Shown here one piece after another: positions 10,544-23,300 of a DNA stretch of 45,407 nt. This DNA comes from Priapulus caudatus (lineage: Eukaryota > Priapulida > Priapulimorpha > Priapulimorphida > Priapulidae). Where the stretch lies: the NCBI RefSeq assembly GCF_000485595.1, contig NW_014577544.1, forward strand, positions 19,505-64,911, written 5' to 3'. The position numbers and the translations under genes are program-made. The notes under the pieces were generated by a model. It was not told the origin of the DNA. It did no database searches and worked only from the letters and a program-made list of their open reading frames with translations. The stretch's first letter is position 1; each line of letters opens with the position of its first letter.

Positions 10544-11776
10544 TGGTGTTCGTAGCGTTAATCGACATCACGCTGGACGCGTGCGTAAATGTTGTTTAGT
10601 TCTGCTCGCCCTAGCTGCGGGTCCGTTAGATGTCGTGCTGCGCGTTTGCCTCGTTATTTTCCATCTGTCTTATAAAAGCAAACAGCGTGCGGCGCGTGGT
10701 CACCCGTGTTTGCGCTCGTGTCAGATAATTGCAGCCGCGGCACTCTCCCGCCTTGCCCTCGCCGCGAGTAAACAGGACCGTGACGGAGAAGAGCGTTTAC
10801 TAAAGAGTTATATCTTCGATGAATAAATACCGACTCGCGAAGTTTATGTACGATGACGAGAGACGTGTAACTAGAACGCGCGCGAAACGAGAATCCCGTA
10901 GCGCACACACGCTGGCGTTAATCCGTAGCTGTTATCCCCTTACAGCAATATGTCACGGCAACACCTTTATAAACACGTTAGCGGCTCTACTTGGCATCAT
11001 TTTTAACTGGCGAACGGCGGATCGTTCGACATGCCAAAGTAGAAAAATAAACATTGAATCAAACCATTTGAAGCAATTAAAACTATATGTCACGCGATAT
11101 CGGCCAATACTTTAATTGAAGCGGTAAAAAAAGAGAGAAAGAAAACGCAGCAAAAACTCCATACTAACGTTAATAGCTGTATGTGATTCTTAACGTTTAG
11201 CTTTATACAATGTCGTTTACGCGTTACAACTAAATCATGCATACTACATAATTATTTTCTACGTTATTAGATATTATATAACATTATTTTCTTGCCGGGC
11301 GCCGTTAGGACATCACAGAGGTGCAAGTATCGCAGTTCTGACCAACACTGGACTCAGTTTAGTTTAGATTACTTTTGAGCTTAGTTTGTAGAAAGCATAT
11401 TGTCCAAATCCGTAACCGTAACAGTGTTTGATGCACATAACGTCCAGCGCGTGGGTAACTATAGCAAGCGGCCGCATGTATTACTAACCTTCTGCACCAT
11501 ACCGCACCACTGTGGAAAACGCATTTAGCACATCGCGCAAAATAGAAGCTATATGTAAATAACCTTAGCGGGAGTAATCGAGAACAAGAGGTTGTGTTTC
11601 GGCGTCGTTCGGTAGATACCAAGGTTCTATTTTTCGTGTTGGAGAAAGACGATCTCTTTCAGTCGTTCCTATATATGACTTTGTCTAGCCGGTTCTGTGT
11701 CCGCTAACCTGATAGTTTTCAACATGAGATTTTCCAGCAGTAGTCACCATATGTCTCTCTAGTTCAACGCGCGCGA
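10541..11776. other. intergenic with a GC-rich island
   Basis: Between about 10,545 and 10,900 the sequence is markedly richer in G+C and CpG than its surroundings and contains TATAAAAG at 10,671 on the plus strand. No downstream coding exon could be recognised. The remainder is ordinary spacer. Confidence 0.4.
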
Positions 11777-11781
11777 ATGCG

Positions 11782-13864
<2,083 letters not shown>

Positions 13865-14533
13865 GAGCATGCGCGTAACTCGATCTCAAGTCTACACTGT
13901 GATAAGACAGCAAGAGCACTGAGAGAGCTTACCACTACGACAGCTAGGGTTTAGCCACTACGACATGAAGCGCGTAAAGATGACTGATTTCGTACTAAAA
14001 AGTATAATAATGATAGAATCTTATATATAGCCAGACACAATAATAGCATTATTGCCTACAGTGAAAGGTTTCTTCATTTCTTCCTACAATAGCACACTGA
14101 TTAACTCGCGCATTGCAGCGCAGTGAACAGTTGGTAAATTAAAGTGCAAGGTTTGTTGAAGGTGGGGGAGACTGTAGATGTTGCCAGGTAGAAATGATGA
14201 AGCCCGTGTTTCTATAGGAATTAAAGTCTACAAATATTTGTCCAGTAATCTACATCTATGCATGTAAGTATCGGCGAAGGTAGCAGTCAGGTCAAAGGTC
14301 CTTCCTGGGCACACCTGGAAATCACAAGTGGAAATATCTTAAATAATATTACAATAGTGTAATACAAAATTGTGTTACAATTACGATCAGAGCTAAGCAA
14401 CAATATCCAGCTTTAAATATGCTATTTAAACACAATAATTGGTCTGTCTGATGTTAAAATGTGACTGTGCGTGCAATTGGTGCAATCTCGGGTGATTCAA
14501 AGATGACTGTAAAATAAGTTACCTTAAATATAT
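13865..14533 (-). other. MHC-psi 3' flank homologous to MHC-A 3' UTR/flank
   Basis: Blocks such as ATGCGCGTAACTC, AAGCGCGTGAAGA/AAGCGCGTAAAGA and the TGCATAGATG region match 20,171-20,580 in order and orientation, at lower identity than the exons. The place where MHC-A has AATAAA (20,389-20,384) is here altered, so the polyadenylation signal appears lost. Confidence 0.7.
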
Positions 14534-14575
14534 CTAGAAGTCTGCATCGAGTTCGCTCATGCGTGTTGCTCTATG
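14534..14575 (-). pseudogene. MHC-psi terminal exon
   Basis: 42 nt, the same length as the MHC-A last exon, after an intact CTGCAG acceptor. It encodes HRATRMSELDADF then TAG. MHC-A encodes [13 protein letters not shown] then TGA. The splice site, length and DADF end are kept although the body of the copy is damaged. Confidence 0.8.
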
Positions 14576-14774
14576 CTGCAGAAAATAATTTTTATAATTA
14601 ATTATCATATTTAGGAATTAGAGATCTATCAGCATGTACGTAGCCATTCAAAAATTACAGAGGAATCGGTAGAATGCTTTATGCGAAGGGATTAGCACTA
14701 AATTTGATGCCAATATTTATTGCCTATATTTATGTAGTTAAAAATGGATTTTATAACAATTGAAAAATACTAAC

Positions 14775-16007
14775 TGATGAGCGAATTCCACCACCGCGTG
14801 CCATGGCCCTCATCTTAGCAGCCGCTGTCTCTGCCTCCTCGAGTGAAACCTGGGTGTCCTCAAGCTCAGCCTGTGTCTTACGGTACTTGGCTAAGTTCAT
14901 GTTGGCGACCTCTTCAGCTTCATCAATCTGGCGCTTGTACAGCTTGGTTTTGCCGTTAAGCTTCTCGATCATGTCCTGGAAGTGTATCTGATTCTTCTTA
15001 GAATCTTTAATTTGCATCATCAAATCTCTGACATTACGATCAGCCTTGCGGTAGTTCTGTGCTTCACTGTGTCGGCGTTGTTCTGCATCCAGCTCTCCCT
15101 CCAGCTCACGAATGCGCTGCTCCAGCTTGGCAATCATCTTCTTGCCTCCCTTCAGGACATTTGCTTCAGCCTCGTCGAGACGTACCTGTAGATCCTTCAG
15201 TTGTCCTTCGACAGACTGGCGAGCCTTCTCCGCATGCTGGGCATGGTCTTGCTCCTGACGCAGCTCCTCAGCAAGGCGGGCAGCATCTGCCGCGGCATTC
15301 CTTGCCTTCTCGTCGGCGTGCTTCATCTTGTTCATGGTTTCCTCAAGGTCGGCCTGAATGGTAGTAAGGTCTCCCTCCAGCTTCCTCTTAGCAGCGTTAG
15401 CAGAGGATACCTGGGACTGCATGTCACTGAGATTATAGTTGGCTTCATTCAGCTCAGCCTCCGTTGCGCGGCGGTTGCGCTCAGACATCTCCAAAACAGT
15501 ACGTGCCTCTTCCAGCTCGGCAGTGATGCTGTTTACATCGACGCTCAGAAGAACCCAGTCTTTCGGCAAGCTCATCACGCTGACGCTGTTCGTCTTCAAT
15601 CTGGATCCTTCATATACGTCTGGAGCTTCTTCAGATTCTTTTGGGCATCTGCGTTCTGTCGGTTTGAACTATCCAAAGCAACCTCCAACTGGTTGATGTC
15701 ATGCAGTCTCTAGCTTTTTCTTTATGCGCATGACCTCGCCTCTGCCCTTGGCCTCGGCTTCAAAGCTGGCCTGCATGAAGTCGATGGCACGCTGGTGATT
15801 TCTACGTGTTGTACGAGCCTTTGCCCTGTTCAACTGAGTAACCTGAGACTCGGCTTCTTCCAGTTGCCGCATGATGCCGTTGTTCTCAGTCGCTGCACGC
15901 GACTTCTGTGCGTTCAGGTCGTTGATAGTGCGAGTGGCTTCATCCAGCTTGCTGTTCGCTTCAGACAGCTGCCTTTCCAAAGCCTTTGAAAGCTTATCAG
16001 CCTGACC
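14775..16007 (-). pseudogene. MHC-psi fused exon 16/18 (rod) with frameshifts
   Basis: Starts GQADKLSKALERQLSEANSK like exon 16. After LNRAKAR it jumps in frame to [20 protein letters not shown] from the middle of exon 18, deleting about 1.3 kb relative to MHC-A (about 23,490 to 22,187). Indels of +4, -8 and +1 follow. From about 15,530 to 14,775 the frame is open again and matches the light meromyosin end, apart from a one-codon deletion (SEAQNYRKA). Confidence 0.88.
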
Positions 16008-16321
16008 CTGTAAATTTAACATACTATAGACTATGACAGTTTAAATATCAAAGACATTTTAGACTTTAAATCTATGTGCTGCGAGGCAATTATGTAATTT
16101 GGCGAGCCAAATCGTCATTGTAGATAAACCGATACCGTAAGTAGCCGGGGAATTTCACACACGCAGTACACACAGTAAATGCGTAAACTCAATTATTTAT
16201 TCGGAAATTGCTGTATAGTCGTAGCATATGCGACACGATTGATAGCAGCACTTTGAAACAGGTACGTACGCAGTGAATATGTAAAATGTACTGATGTTTG
16301 CTTGTTTAAAAGATAATATAC

Positions 16322-16400
16322 CCTGCTCTTGGAAACATGATCAATATTGCTCTTGGCATCCTCCAATTCCACATTGACTTGAGCCCTTTCTTTTTCTACC
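16322..16400 (-). pseudogene. MHC-psi exon 15
   Basis: 79 nt, exactly as in MHC-A. It encodes VEKERAQVNVELEDAKSNID then HVSKSR, with acceptor TTTCAG and donor GTATAT intact. The open frame and splice sites suggest either recent loss of function or retained splicing. Confidence 0.8.
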
Positions 16401-16536
16401 CTGAAAATTATTATTCAGTAATTAATTAAGGTTAGTGCCGTAAAACATCTTTATATATTGTTTATAAATTGATACTAAATGAGAAAAAACCTATGTTGTC
16501 ATCCATTCTCATAAAATTTGTTATATGAACACGTGC

Positions 16537-17115
16537 TTGGATTTGACCTTCTGCAGTTGATCGATCTGCTCTCCCATCTCAGCAGTCATGTCATTCTGCT
16601 TCTTGCGCAGAGATGAGATAGTTGATTCGTTTTGCAGAGCTTGCTCCTCAAGATCACGACGCAGCTTTGCTAATTCAGCCTCACGCTTCTTGTTCAGCTC
16701 TACTTGGGCACTAGTGGCGCCACCTGCTTCCTCCAAACGCTCAGTCAGGTCTTCGAGTTCACGCACGGCATCGCCACGCTGCTTCTCTACCTTAGAGCGA
16801 GACTGTCTCTCTGCCTCGACCTCTTCCTCCACTTCCTCGATGCGGGCCTGCAGTTCTTTGATCTTCTTCTGCATTTGGTGAACGACTCCCTGCTCATCCT
16901 CACACTTGCCGTTTAGGCCAGCTACCTCTTTGTCCTTCCTACGAATGTTCTCTTCCAGCTCCTGCCTGGCACGCTCCAGCTTCTCTACAGCCTCCTGTGT
17001 CATATTAAGATCATCTTCAAGCTTCCTCTTCGCTTTTTCTACATCTCCACGCACCTTCTTCTCGCGTTCAAGATTGTCCTCGAGCTCGTCAAAATTCTGC
17101 TCAAGCTTAGCCTTT
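16537..17115 (-). pseudogene. MHC-psi exon 14, 5' truncated
   Basis: Coiled-coil rod sequence from [20 protein letters not shown] to [11 protein letters not shown], open in frame. Homology with MHC-A stops at 17,115 (MHC-A 24,626), 60 nt inside the exon. Fusion with the flank creates an ORF starting [11 protein letters not shown] at 17,147. The donor position reads GCACGT where MHC-A has GTACGT. Confidence 0.85.
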
Positions 17116-18158
17116 GGGTGATTTGATTGTGATTGATTTGTTGACAAAAAATGGGACGGGGGTGAATGAGTAAGTGAGTGAGTGACTGATAGATTTGAGA
17201 TGCGGAATGAGGAATTCTACATGATTTACGGATAGCTACATCGCTTTGAAGTCAGTGCGGTTTTAGTATTGGTCCGATTGCGAAGGCGCGTTCTCATGGG
17301 CTCGGAAAAGTCAACGCGGGTTTTATTTGTTTTTCCTAGATGCTACATAATCCCGCATCAACCACTGCATACGGGATACGCCATGTTGGGATTTCACTTG
17401 ATGCACGGGTACTAATTGACCTGCAAGTAAAATCTACGCAACTATTTAAACCGTTATGTACCAACCAATTGTATTTCTTAGCAGTCTGACGGTTGCCTCG
17501 TTCATTTTGAATGTGAGAATTCGCTCCAGTAATCGTGCGAAAGATCCGTTTGTATTCATACGTCCCCTAGCTATGGTATAGGGAAACAGGGCGGGTACTA
17601 CTTCAAATATCGTGCTTATTCAGAGAAATAATACGCGTATACATGAACTCCGTGCTGTAATTGCATTAATTTTACCACACATAGTTTGTAGTATTCATAA
17701 CACGCGCTGTCTCAGTGATTACACTTATAACCCTTAAAACCGGGGAATTCTATTTTTAAACAATTGATCATATATTTCGTTAGTTAGTTTGGAAAAATGC
17801 GCTTATGAGTAACATTAATTTGTTTTCTAATTGTGACGCAATAATATTTATTCTTAGATATACTATCAAGTGCCAATTGCAACGTTATTACGCAATTGCC
17901 GTTGCAATAGCGGCCGACGCAACGACTCAATAGAATGCCGACGCAATAGCCGTTGCCAATTACGCAACATTATGAGAACGCAGGACCGGTTATTGTTCCA
18001 AAATCGAGGATATTCAGATTCAGACGTTATTTTAGGAAAGTTCGTGTATGTTCTTGCATAATTTCGACCCGGCAAGATTTATAACAATACTCATTCAATC
18101 TCGTAGGATTTCATATATGAGTGCTTCCAGGTATATCCGCACAATTTTCAGTTTTCAG

Positions 18159-18160
<2 letters not shown>
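17116..18160. other. spacer upstream of MHC-psi breakpoint
   Basis: A short degenerate GAGT run (17,164-17,190) sits next to the homology breakpoint. At 17,870-17,975 a degenerate repeat built on GCAATTGCCGTTGCAATA/CGACGCAACG units is partly self-complementary. No gene seen. Confidence 0.5.

Positions 18161-18243
<83 letters not shown>
18161..18243. repeat. (CA)n microsatellite
   Basis: About 41 uninterrupted CA units. Confidence 0.97.
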
Positions 18244-18247
<4 letters not shown>

Positions 18248-19310
18248 GAATCCGTAGGAATAGCTTGTAGAATCTAATTTAGAATCAACTTCGCGAATGA
18301 CTGCTCTGAGATTATATGTCGGCTTATACGTTTTCGCGAAATTGATCGGTAATCGAATGAAAGATGTTTCCGTCTTTTATTCAAGACGTTTACAGCTCTT
18401 TACAGCGCATATATATATGTGGAAAATCTCACTAAGCAATCCACTAGTAACGGACTAACAGAAAATGGCATTTGTCACACATTTACTACACATTTAGCTT
18501 TATATTTATCTATGCGCTCTAACTTACCAACACATGGAATATTGCGCTTTGATTTATAGAAGTAATCCACAACCCTGATTCACTATTATAAATTATTGTC
18601 ATATATAATATAATAATAATAATATAATAATATATTAATTATAAATAATTAATGCTTTGAACAGTCGTTAGTGGTTTCTGTTAACAAGATATGAACATTT
18701 TCGTGATTTACGTTGCGTGTCATGAGCAGGTATGTGCATTTGCACGTGCCGTCTAAAACATGTTACTAGATTTACGTTCAAATTGTGTTGTAATAAAAGC
18801 GTCTGTATGCTTACGTGCGTGTGACATCTTTCTTATTCTAGATTTCAGATTAATGCAGTGCAACCGCACAATCGAGCTCGACTATGTTTGTTAACTAGTA
18901 CTGTTCCAATGTAGCTGGTAAAATATGCTGGCCGTTAGGGTAAAAGTATTAAAAACGCATTAAAAGCCCCGGCTTTTACCGAGATTTGCGTCTCTTTACG
19001 CTGCTTTGAACAGCGCAGGTTTTTCGAGGCTTCCCATTACATACAGCGAAATCGGTTAGGTTTCTGTTAACAGGTTGCGCTATTTGTTATGCCTACAGTC
19101 CTTTCGATGTGAGTTTCGTTCTTGTCACTATTGGCCACACATAAATGAGTTTTAAAAAACGTCTCTGCGTATACACGGCCATTAGAAATGAACCCTATAT
19201 TTATATTTTTATTATAAGTCAACCCGTTTTCTAATAACATTGGGTTTTTACACCGCGAGGATGCAGCACGTGGGGTATTTTTTTCTCCTATAAACGCAGC
19301 TGCTTGTTTG
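18244..19310. other. intergenic, nothing recognised
   Basis: AT-rich spacer with an ATAATAATA-type run at 18,605-18,650. No ORF or RNA of note. Confidence 0.5.
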
Positions 19311-19573
19311 CAGGGCCGTAGCTAGTAGGAGTGGGGGACAAGGAGCAGCCCCCCCCCAGGAAAATGTAGATACATAACATCATTATAATCTCATCATAAC
19401 ATCAGGAGTAAGATAATATAGGATCCTATATTATCTTACTCCTGATAACATCAGGTATTATTAGCTCTTGATAACATGGTGTATGGCGGTCCACTACCCA
19501 ATAGGCCTGGCTTTAATTGCCACCCCTCCCGAGTCCCTACCTTCTAAGGCAAAATGGCTTAGCTACGCTCCTG
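19311..19573. mobile_element. MITE-like element with imperfect terminal inverted repeats
   Basis: Left end CAGGGCCGTAGCTAG. The right end, read on the minus strand, is CAGGAGCGTAGCTAAG. CAGGGGCGTAGC-like ends are common among hAT-like nonautonomous DNA elements. A C-run, a perfect 46-bp palindrome at 19,401-19,446 and no coding capacity fit. No clear 8-bp target duplication was found, so the family is tentative. Confidence 0.5.
19401..19446. repeat. perfect 46-bp palindrome
   Basis: Left arm ATCAGGAGTAAGATAATATA, centre GGATCC, right arm the exact complement. No spacer, so it would form a cruciform or hairpin. Confidence 0.95.
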
Positions 19574-19759
19574 GTTTATTGCGATTGACGTGCGTGTGTA
19601 TGTATTGTGTATGTGCGTGCGTGCGCACGTGTGTGCGTGGGGTGGGGGTGAGCGTAGGGATAGCCTTTGTGTGCGTGCGTGCGCCCGTGCGCGCATGTGT
19701 GTCGGAGACAAAGAATGTGGGATACTATATGTATATATATATATCAAGAGCTAATAATA
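19456..19759. repeat. 18-bp inverted repeat pair
   Basis: TATTATTAGCTCTTGATA at 19,456-19,473 and its exact complement at 19,742-19,759. A related GCTCTTGATAT block occurs at about 19,794. The enclosed sequence includes part of the MITE-like element and a TG/CG-rich tract. Confidence 0.85.
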
Positions 19760-20170
19760 CTGATAGTTATAATAATAATAATAGGTATCATTTGCTCTTG
19801 ATATATATATATATTGGGATGATAGTTAGCATGTTATTTATCGCATTTGGAAAAATCTAATGATTATAGGATTTAATAGTAAATATGTCGGGATGGTTAT
19901 CGTGAAACTCGATGTACGTAGGTTAAATATGCAACACAATGTTTCAGGTATTATGTATCCGTCTGTTTCTACTAATAATATAATCGAGATATTATACGAT
20001 GCAGCTCGATTCAAATTCAACAAAGGGTTTATTTTTACGTCTAAACATATGGTACAATGGTAATTAAGGATGGCAAATGTTAAAAGTCAAGACGTAACAA
20101 CTTGTGATATGCCTGCTTGTGTTTCATTTTAGCTATATGCAATATATGTACTGAGGTTATCTACTAAGCG
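19760..20170. other. spacer beyond MHC-A 3' flank
   Basis: AT-rich, with TA and ATA microsatellites near 19,770-19,815. The homology shared with MHC-psi begins at about 20,171. Nothing else recognised. Confidence 0.5.
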
Positions 20171-20383
20171 GATGCGCGTAACTCATTCTCGTATCTGCAC
20201 TGTGTTATGACGGAAAACGCACTATGAGAGTTTACAACGACATACGCTAGTCATACAAAGCGCGTGAAGAAGATTCTACCTCATAACAGTCTATTCCAAT
20301 GTCGATCTAACAAGCATGTGTGGCAGTAATTGGACTTTATAACTTGACTCTTAGCCTTATTGTTTAAACGAAAATTTACTTCA

Positions 20384-20389
20384 TTTATT
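20384..20389 (-). terminator. candidate polyadenylation signal of MHC-A
   Basis: AATAAA on the minus strand about 470 nt after the stop codon, the first such hexamer I found downstream. The corresponding site in MHC-psi is altered. No transcript evidence. Confidence 0.4.
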
Positions 20390-23300
20390 TTTGCTATCGC
20401 ACACTATGCCACCAGCGCGGTGCACGCACTAAGGGAACTGAGTAAGTAAACTCATCTGCAATCACTAAGTGAAGAATAGAACGATGAAACCCGTTTTTCT
20501 ATGTGAATATGTTCAAACCTATACATCTATGCACGCAATTATCGACGAAGACAGGAGTCGCATTCAGGTCCGAGGTCGGTTATTCCGAATCCATTTTCAT
20601 TATCCGAACCTTAAAGAAAACATGAGAAGTTAAGGCGGTAACGTGTTGCGGTCCTCTTAAAACAGCTAACATATTAGTTAAAAGGAAATGGGGCAAAACT
20701 TATAATAAATATTGCATAGCTGTAAATGTGCCTTTAGAATACTCTATTTTAGTGTACATAATGCCGAAACAGCTAAAACGCACTTATGCAAGCGTTGCTG
20801 ATAAATATTAATCGACGAATTCAGAGATAAATAGACAACATTTGTTTCATACATGTGTTCAGAAGTCAGCATCGGCCAGGCTTCTACGTGTTGGTGCAGC
20901 CTGTAGAGAAAAGATAGACATAAGCTACACCTGTCTACAAGCGGCGCCACAGAATCAGTAAGTAGATGTGTGATGAGATCATAACAGAGTGATTTAGCGG
21001 TCCAAGAGTGGTTTAAAAATCGAACCACACAAAGAGACCAGAAAATGAGTAGAAATTCTTATAAGATCAGTTTCCGTACACTGTCATATATGTTGGAATC
21101 GTGTGATTAAAAATATCGGTTACGTTAATTAAAAAAATACTAACTGATGAGCGAACTCCACTACCGCGCGCCATGGCCCTCATCTTAGCCGCCGCTGCCT
21201 CTGCCTCCTCTAGTGCAACCTGGGTGTCCTCAAGCTCAGCATGTGTCTTACGGTACTTGGCTAAGTTCATGTTGGCGACCTCTTCAGCTTCATCAATCTG
21301 GCGCTTGTACAGCTTGCATTTGCCGTTAAGCTTCTCGATCATATCCTGGAAGTGTATCTGGTTCTTCTTAGAATCTTCGATTTGCATCATCAAATCTCTG
21401 ACATTACGATCAGCCTTGCGGTAGTTCTTCTGTGCTTCACTGTGGCGGCGTTGTTCTGCATCCAGCTCTCCCTCCAGCTCACGAATGCGCTGCTCCAGCT
21501 TGGCAATCATCTTCTTTCCTCCCTTCAGGACATTTGCTTCAGCCTCGTCGAGACGTACTTGCAGGTCCTTAAGCTGACCTTCCACAGCGTGGCGAGCCTT
21601 CTCCGCATGCTGGGCATGGTCTTGCTCCTGACGCAGCTCCTCAGCAAGACGGGCAGCATCTGCCGTGGCATTCCTTGCCTTCTCGTCGGCGTGCTTCATC
21701 TCGTTCATGGTTTCCTCAAGATCGGCCTGCATGGTAGTAAGGTCTCCCTCCAGCTTCCTCTTGGCAGCGCTAGCAGAGGCCACCTGGGACTGCATGTCGC
21801 TGAGGTGATCGTTGGCTTCATTCAGCTCAGCCTCCGTTGCGCGGCGGTTGCGCTCAGACATCTCCAGTGCAGTGCGTGCCTCTTCCAACTCGGCACTGAT
21901 GCTGTTGCAACGGCGCTCGGAGGATCCCAATCTTTCAACAAGCTCATCACGCTGACGTTGTTCATCTTCAATCTGGCTCTCAAGGTCTTTTATCTGTGCT
22001 TGAGCCTTCTTTAGGTTTTTCTGGGCATCTGCGTTCAGGCGGTTGGCACTATCTAAAGCAACCTCCAACTGGTTTATGTCAGTCTCCAACTTCTTCTTCA
22101 TACGCATGACCTCGGTCTTGCACTTGGCTTCAGCTTCAAGGCTGGCCTGCATGGAGTCGATGGCACGCTGGTGATTCCTACGTGTGGTCTCGAATTCTTC
22201 ATCCTTCTCAGCAAGGCGCCTGTCAATCTCCTGGCGAATCTGCTGCAGCTCGAGTTGTGAGCGGACGTTCTTAGCCTCCTCTTGTTCAAGAGCAGCTTCA
22301 GCCTCTTCAAGGGCAGACTGCATTTCTTCCTTCTCCTGCTCTGCTCTCCTGCGGGCCTTGTCAACCTCGTGGATGCTCTTGCCTCCCTCGCTCAATTGTT
22401 CAGCGATATCCTTGATCTCATCAGCAAGATTCCTGTTCTCTCTCCTCACGCTATCGATGCCATCATTTGCTTCATCTGCAGCGGACTTTGCCTTGAACAG
22501 ATCCGTGGAAATGTTGCGGCATTCGCGCTGAGATGCCTCAAGCTCTGCTGCTAGGTCATCGCTCTTCTGCTTCCACTCGCTGACAGTCTTGTCAAAGTTG
22601 CGCTGCCTCTTCTCGGCAGCATTAGCTGCTGATGAGGCACGCTCCACCTCAATAGACATATCATCCATTTGGTTCATCAACTTGGTTTTGACCTTTTCGA
22701 GTTGGGCGACCTTAGATAGAGCAGACTCGGCAGTATCCTCAGCATTCTGAAGCTTGGCCTGCATTTTCCGTCTGAAAAAGTATTGTTAATTTCATTTTAA
22801 ATAAAATGCTCACATTACTGTTATATAACTTATATATATACTTATATAAACTATATATAACTTTCTTATAATTCTTGATTACTCAGTAAAAATTAATAGG
22901 CGTAATTTCTACTCATGACTCTTTCATAATTGCCGTAATTCTCGTTCATCAATGAACTTCACAGCATATTTATTTTTAACGAAAATTTTTCTTTTCGGTT
23001 TAACTGCTTGTTTAAATACTTGATCTCATCGGCCTCTGGTCCTCCACCGCCGAGTCCCTCGCTCTCTACCCGTGCTCGCAAGGTGTTGAACTCGTTTGTA
23101 ACCTTCGCTAGCTGCCTCTGAAGCTGGGACCTGGCGTCAGACTCTTCTTCCAGCTGCTCTCTCATTTGTTCAGCATCATGCTGGGAATTGCGTACCTGGG
23201 ACTGAAGGGCAGCCCGTTGCTGAAATAAGTAATACAATAACATTATAGTTCAACAACAGAAATATGTCTCTGTTATATTTCAGCAGAAACTGATTGGACA

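Larger units (their letters stand above)
14534..17115 (-). pseudogene. MHC-psi: rod-only truncated myosin heavy chain relic
   Basis: It is homologous to MHC-A exons 14-19 and lies between MHC-A and MHC-B in the same orientation. Recognisable parts are 17115-16537 (exon 14 from KAKLEQN on), 16400-16322 (exon 15), 16007-14775 (exon 16 fused to mid exon 18) and 14575-14534 (last exon). Missing are the motor, both IQ motifs, the first part of the rod, exon 17 and half of exon 18. Damage: the exon 14 donor is GC instead of GT, a 4-bp insertion near 15,700 gives an immediate stop, with an 8-bp deletion near 15,605 and a 1-bp insertion near 15,535 that together restore the frame. A rod-only product like molluscan myorod/catchin was considered, but the stop argues against one full-length product. 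Confidence 0.88.

Noticed and set aside
20560-20615. A second possible terminal exon (VRIMKMDSE) in the MHC-A 3' region, and a similar one near 14,290
   Set aside because: Acceptor-like AG sites occur, but the two predicted peptides are unrelated, so this is more likely 3' UTR.
21067-21144. C-terminus RSSVSIF.. by read-through of exon 18 into intron 18
   Set aside because: MHC-A and MHC-psi both have a good acceptor and an equal-length terminal exon downstream. The read-through tails diverge after VSIF and differ in length, as intron would.
21352-22554. Long plus-strand ORFs opposite MHC-A exon 18, up to 220 codons
   Set aside because: Antisense shadows of the coiled-coil coding strand; the same kind recur opposite every rod exon.
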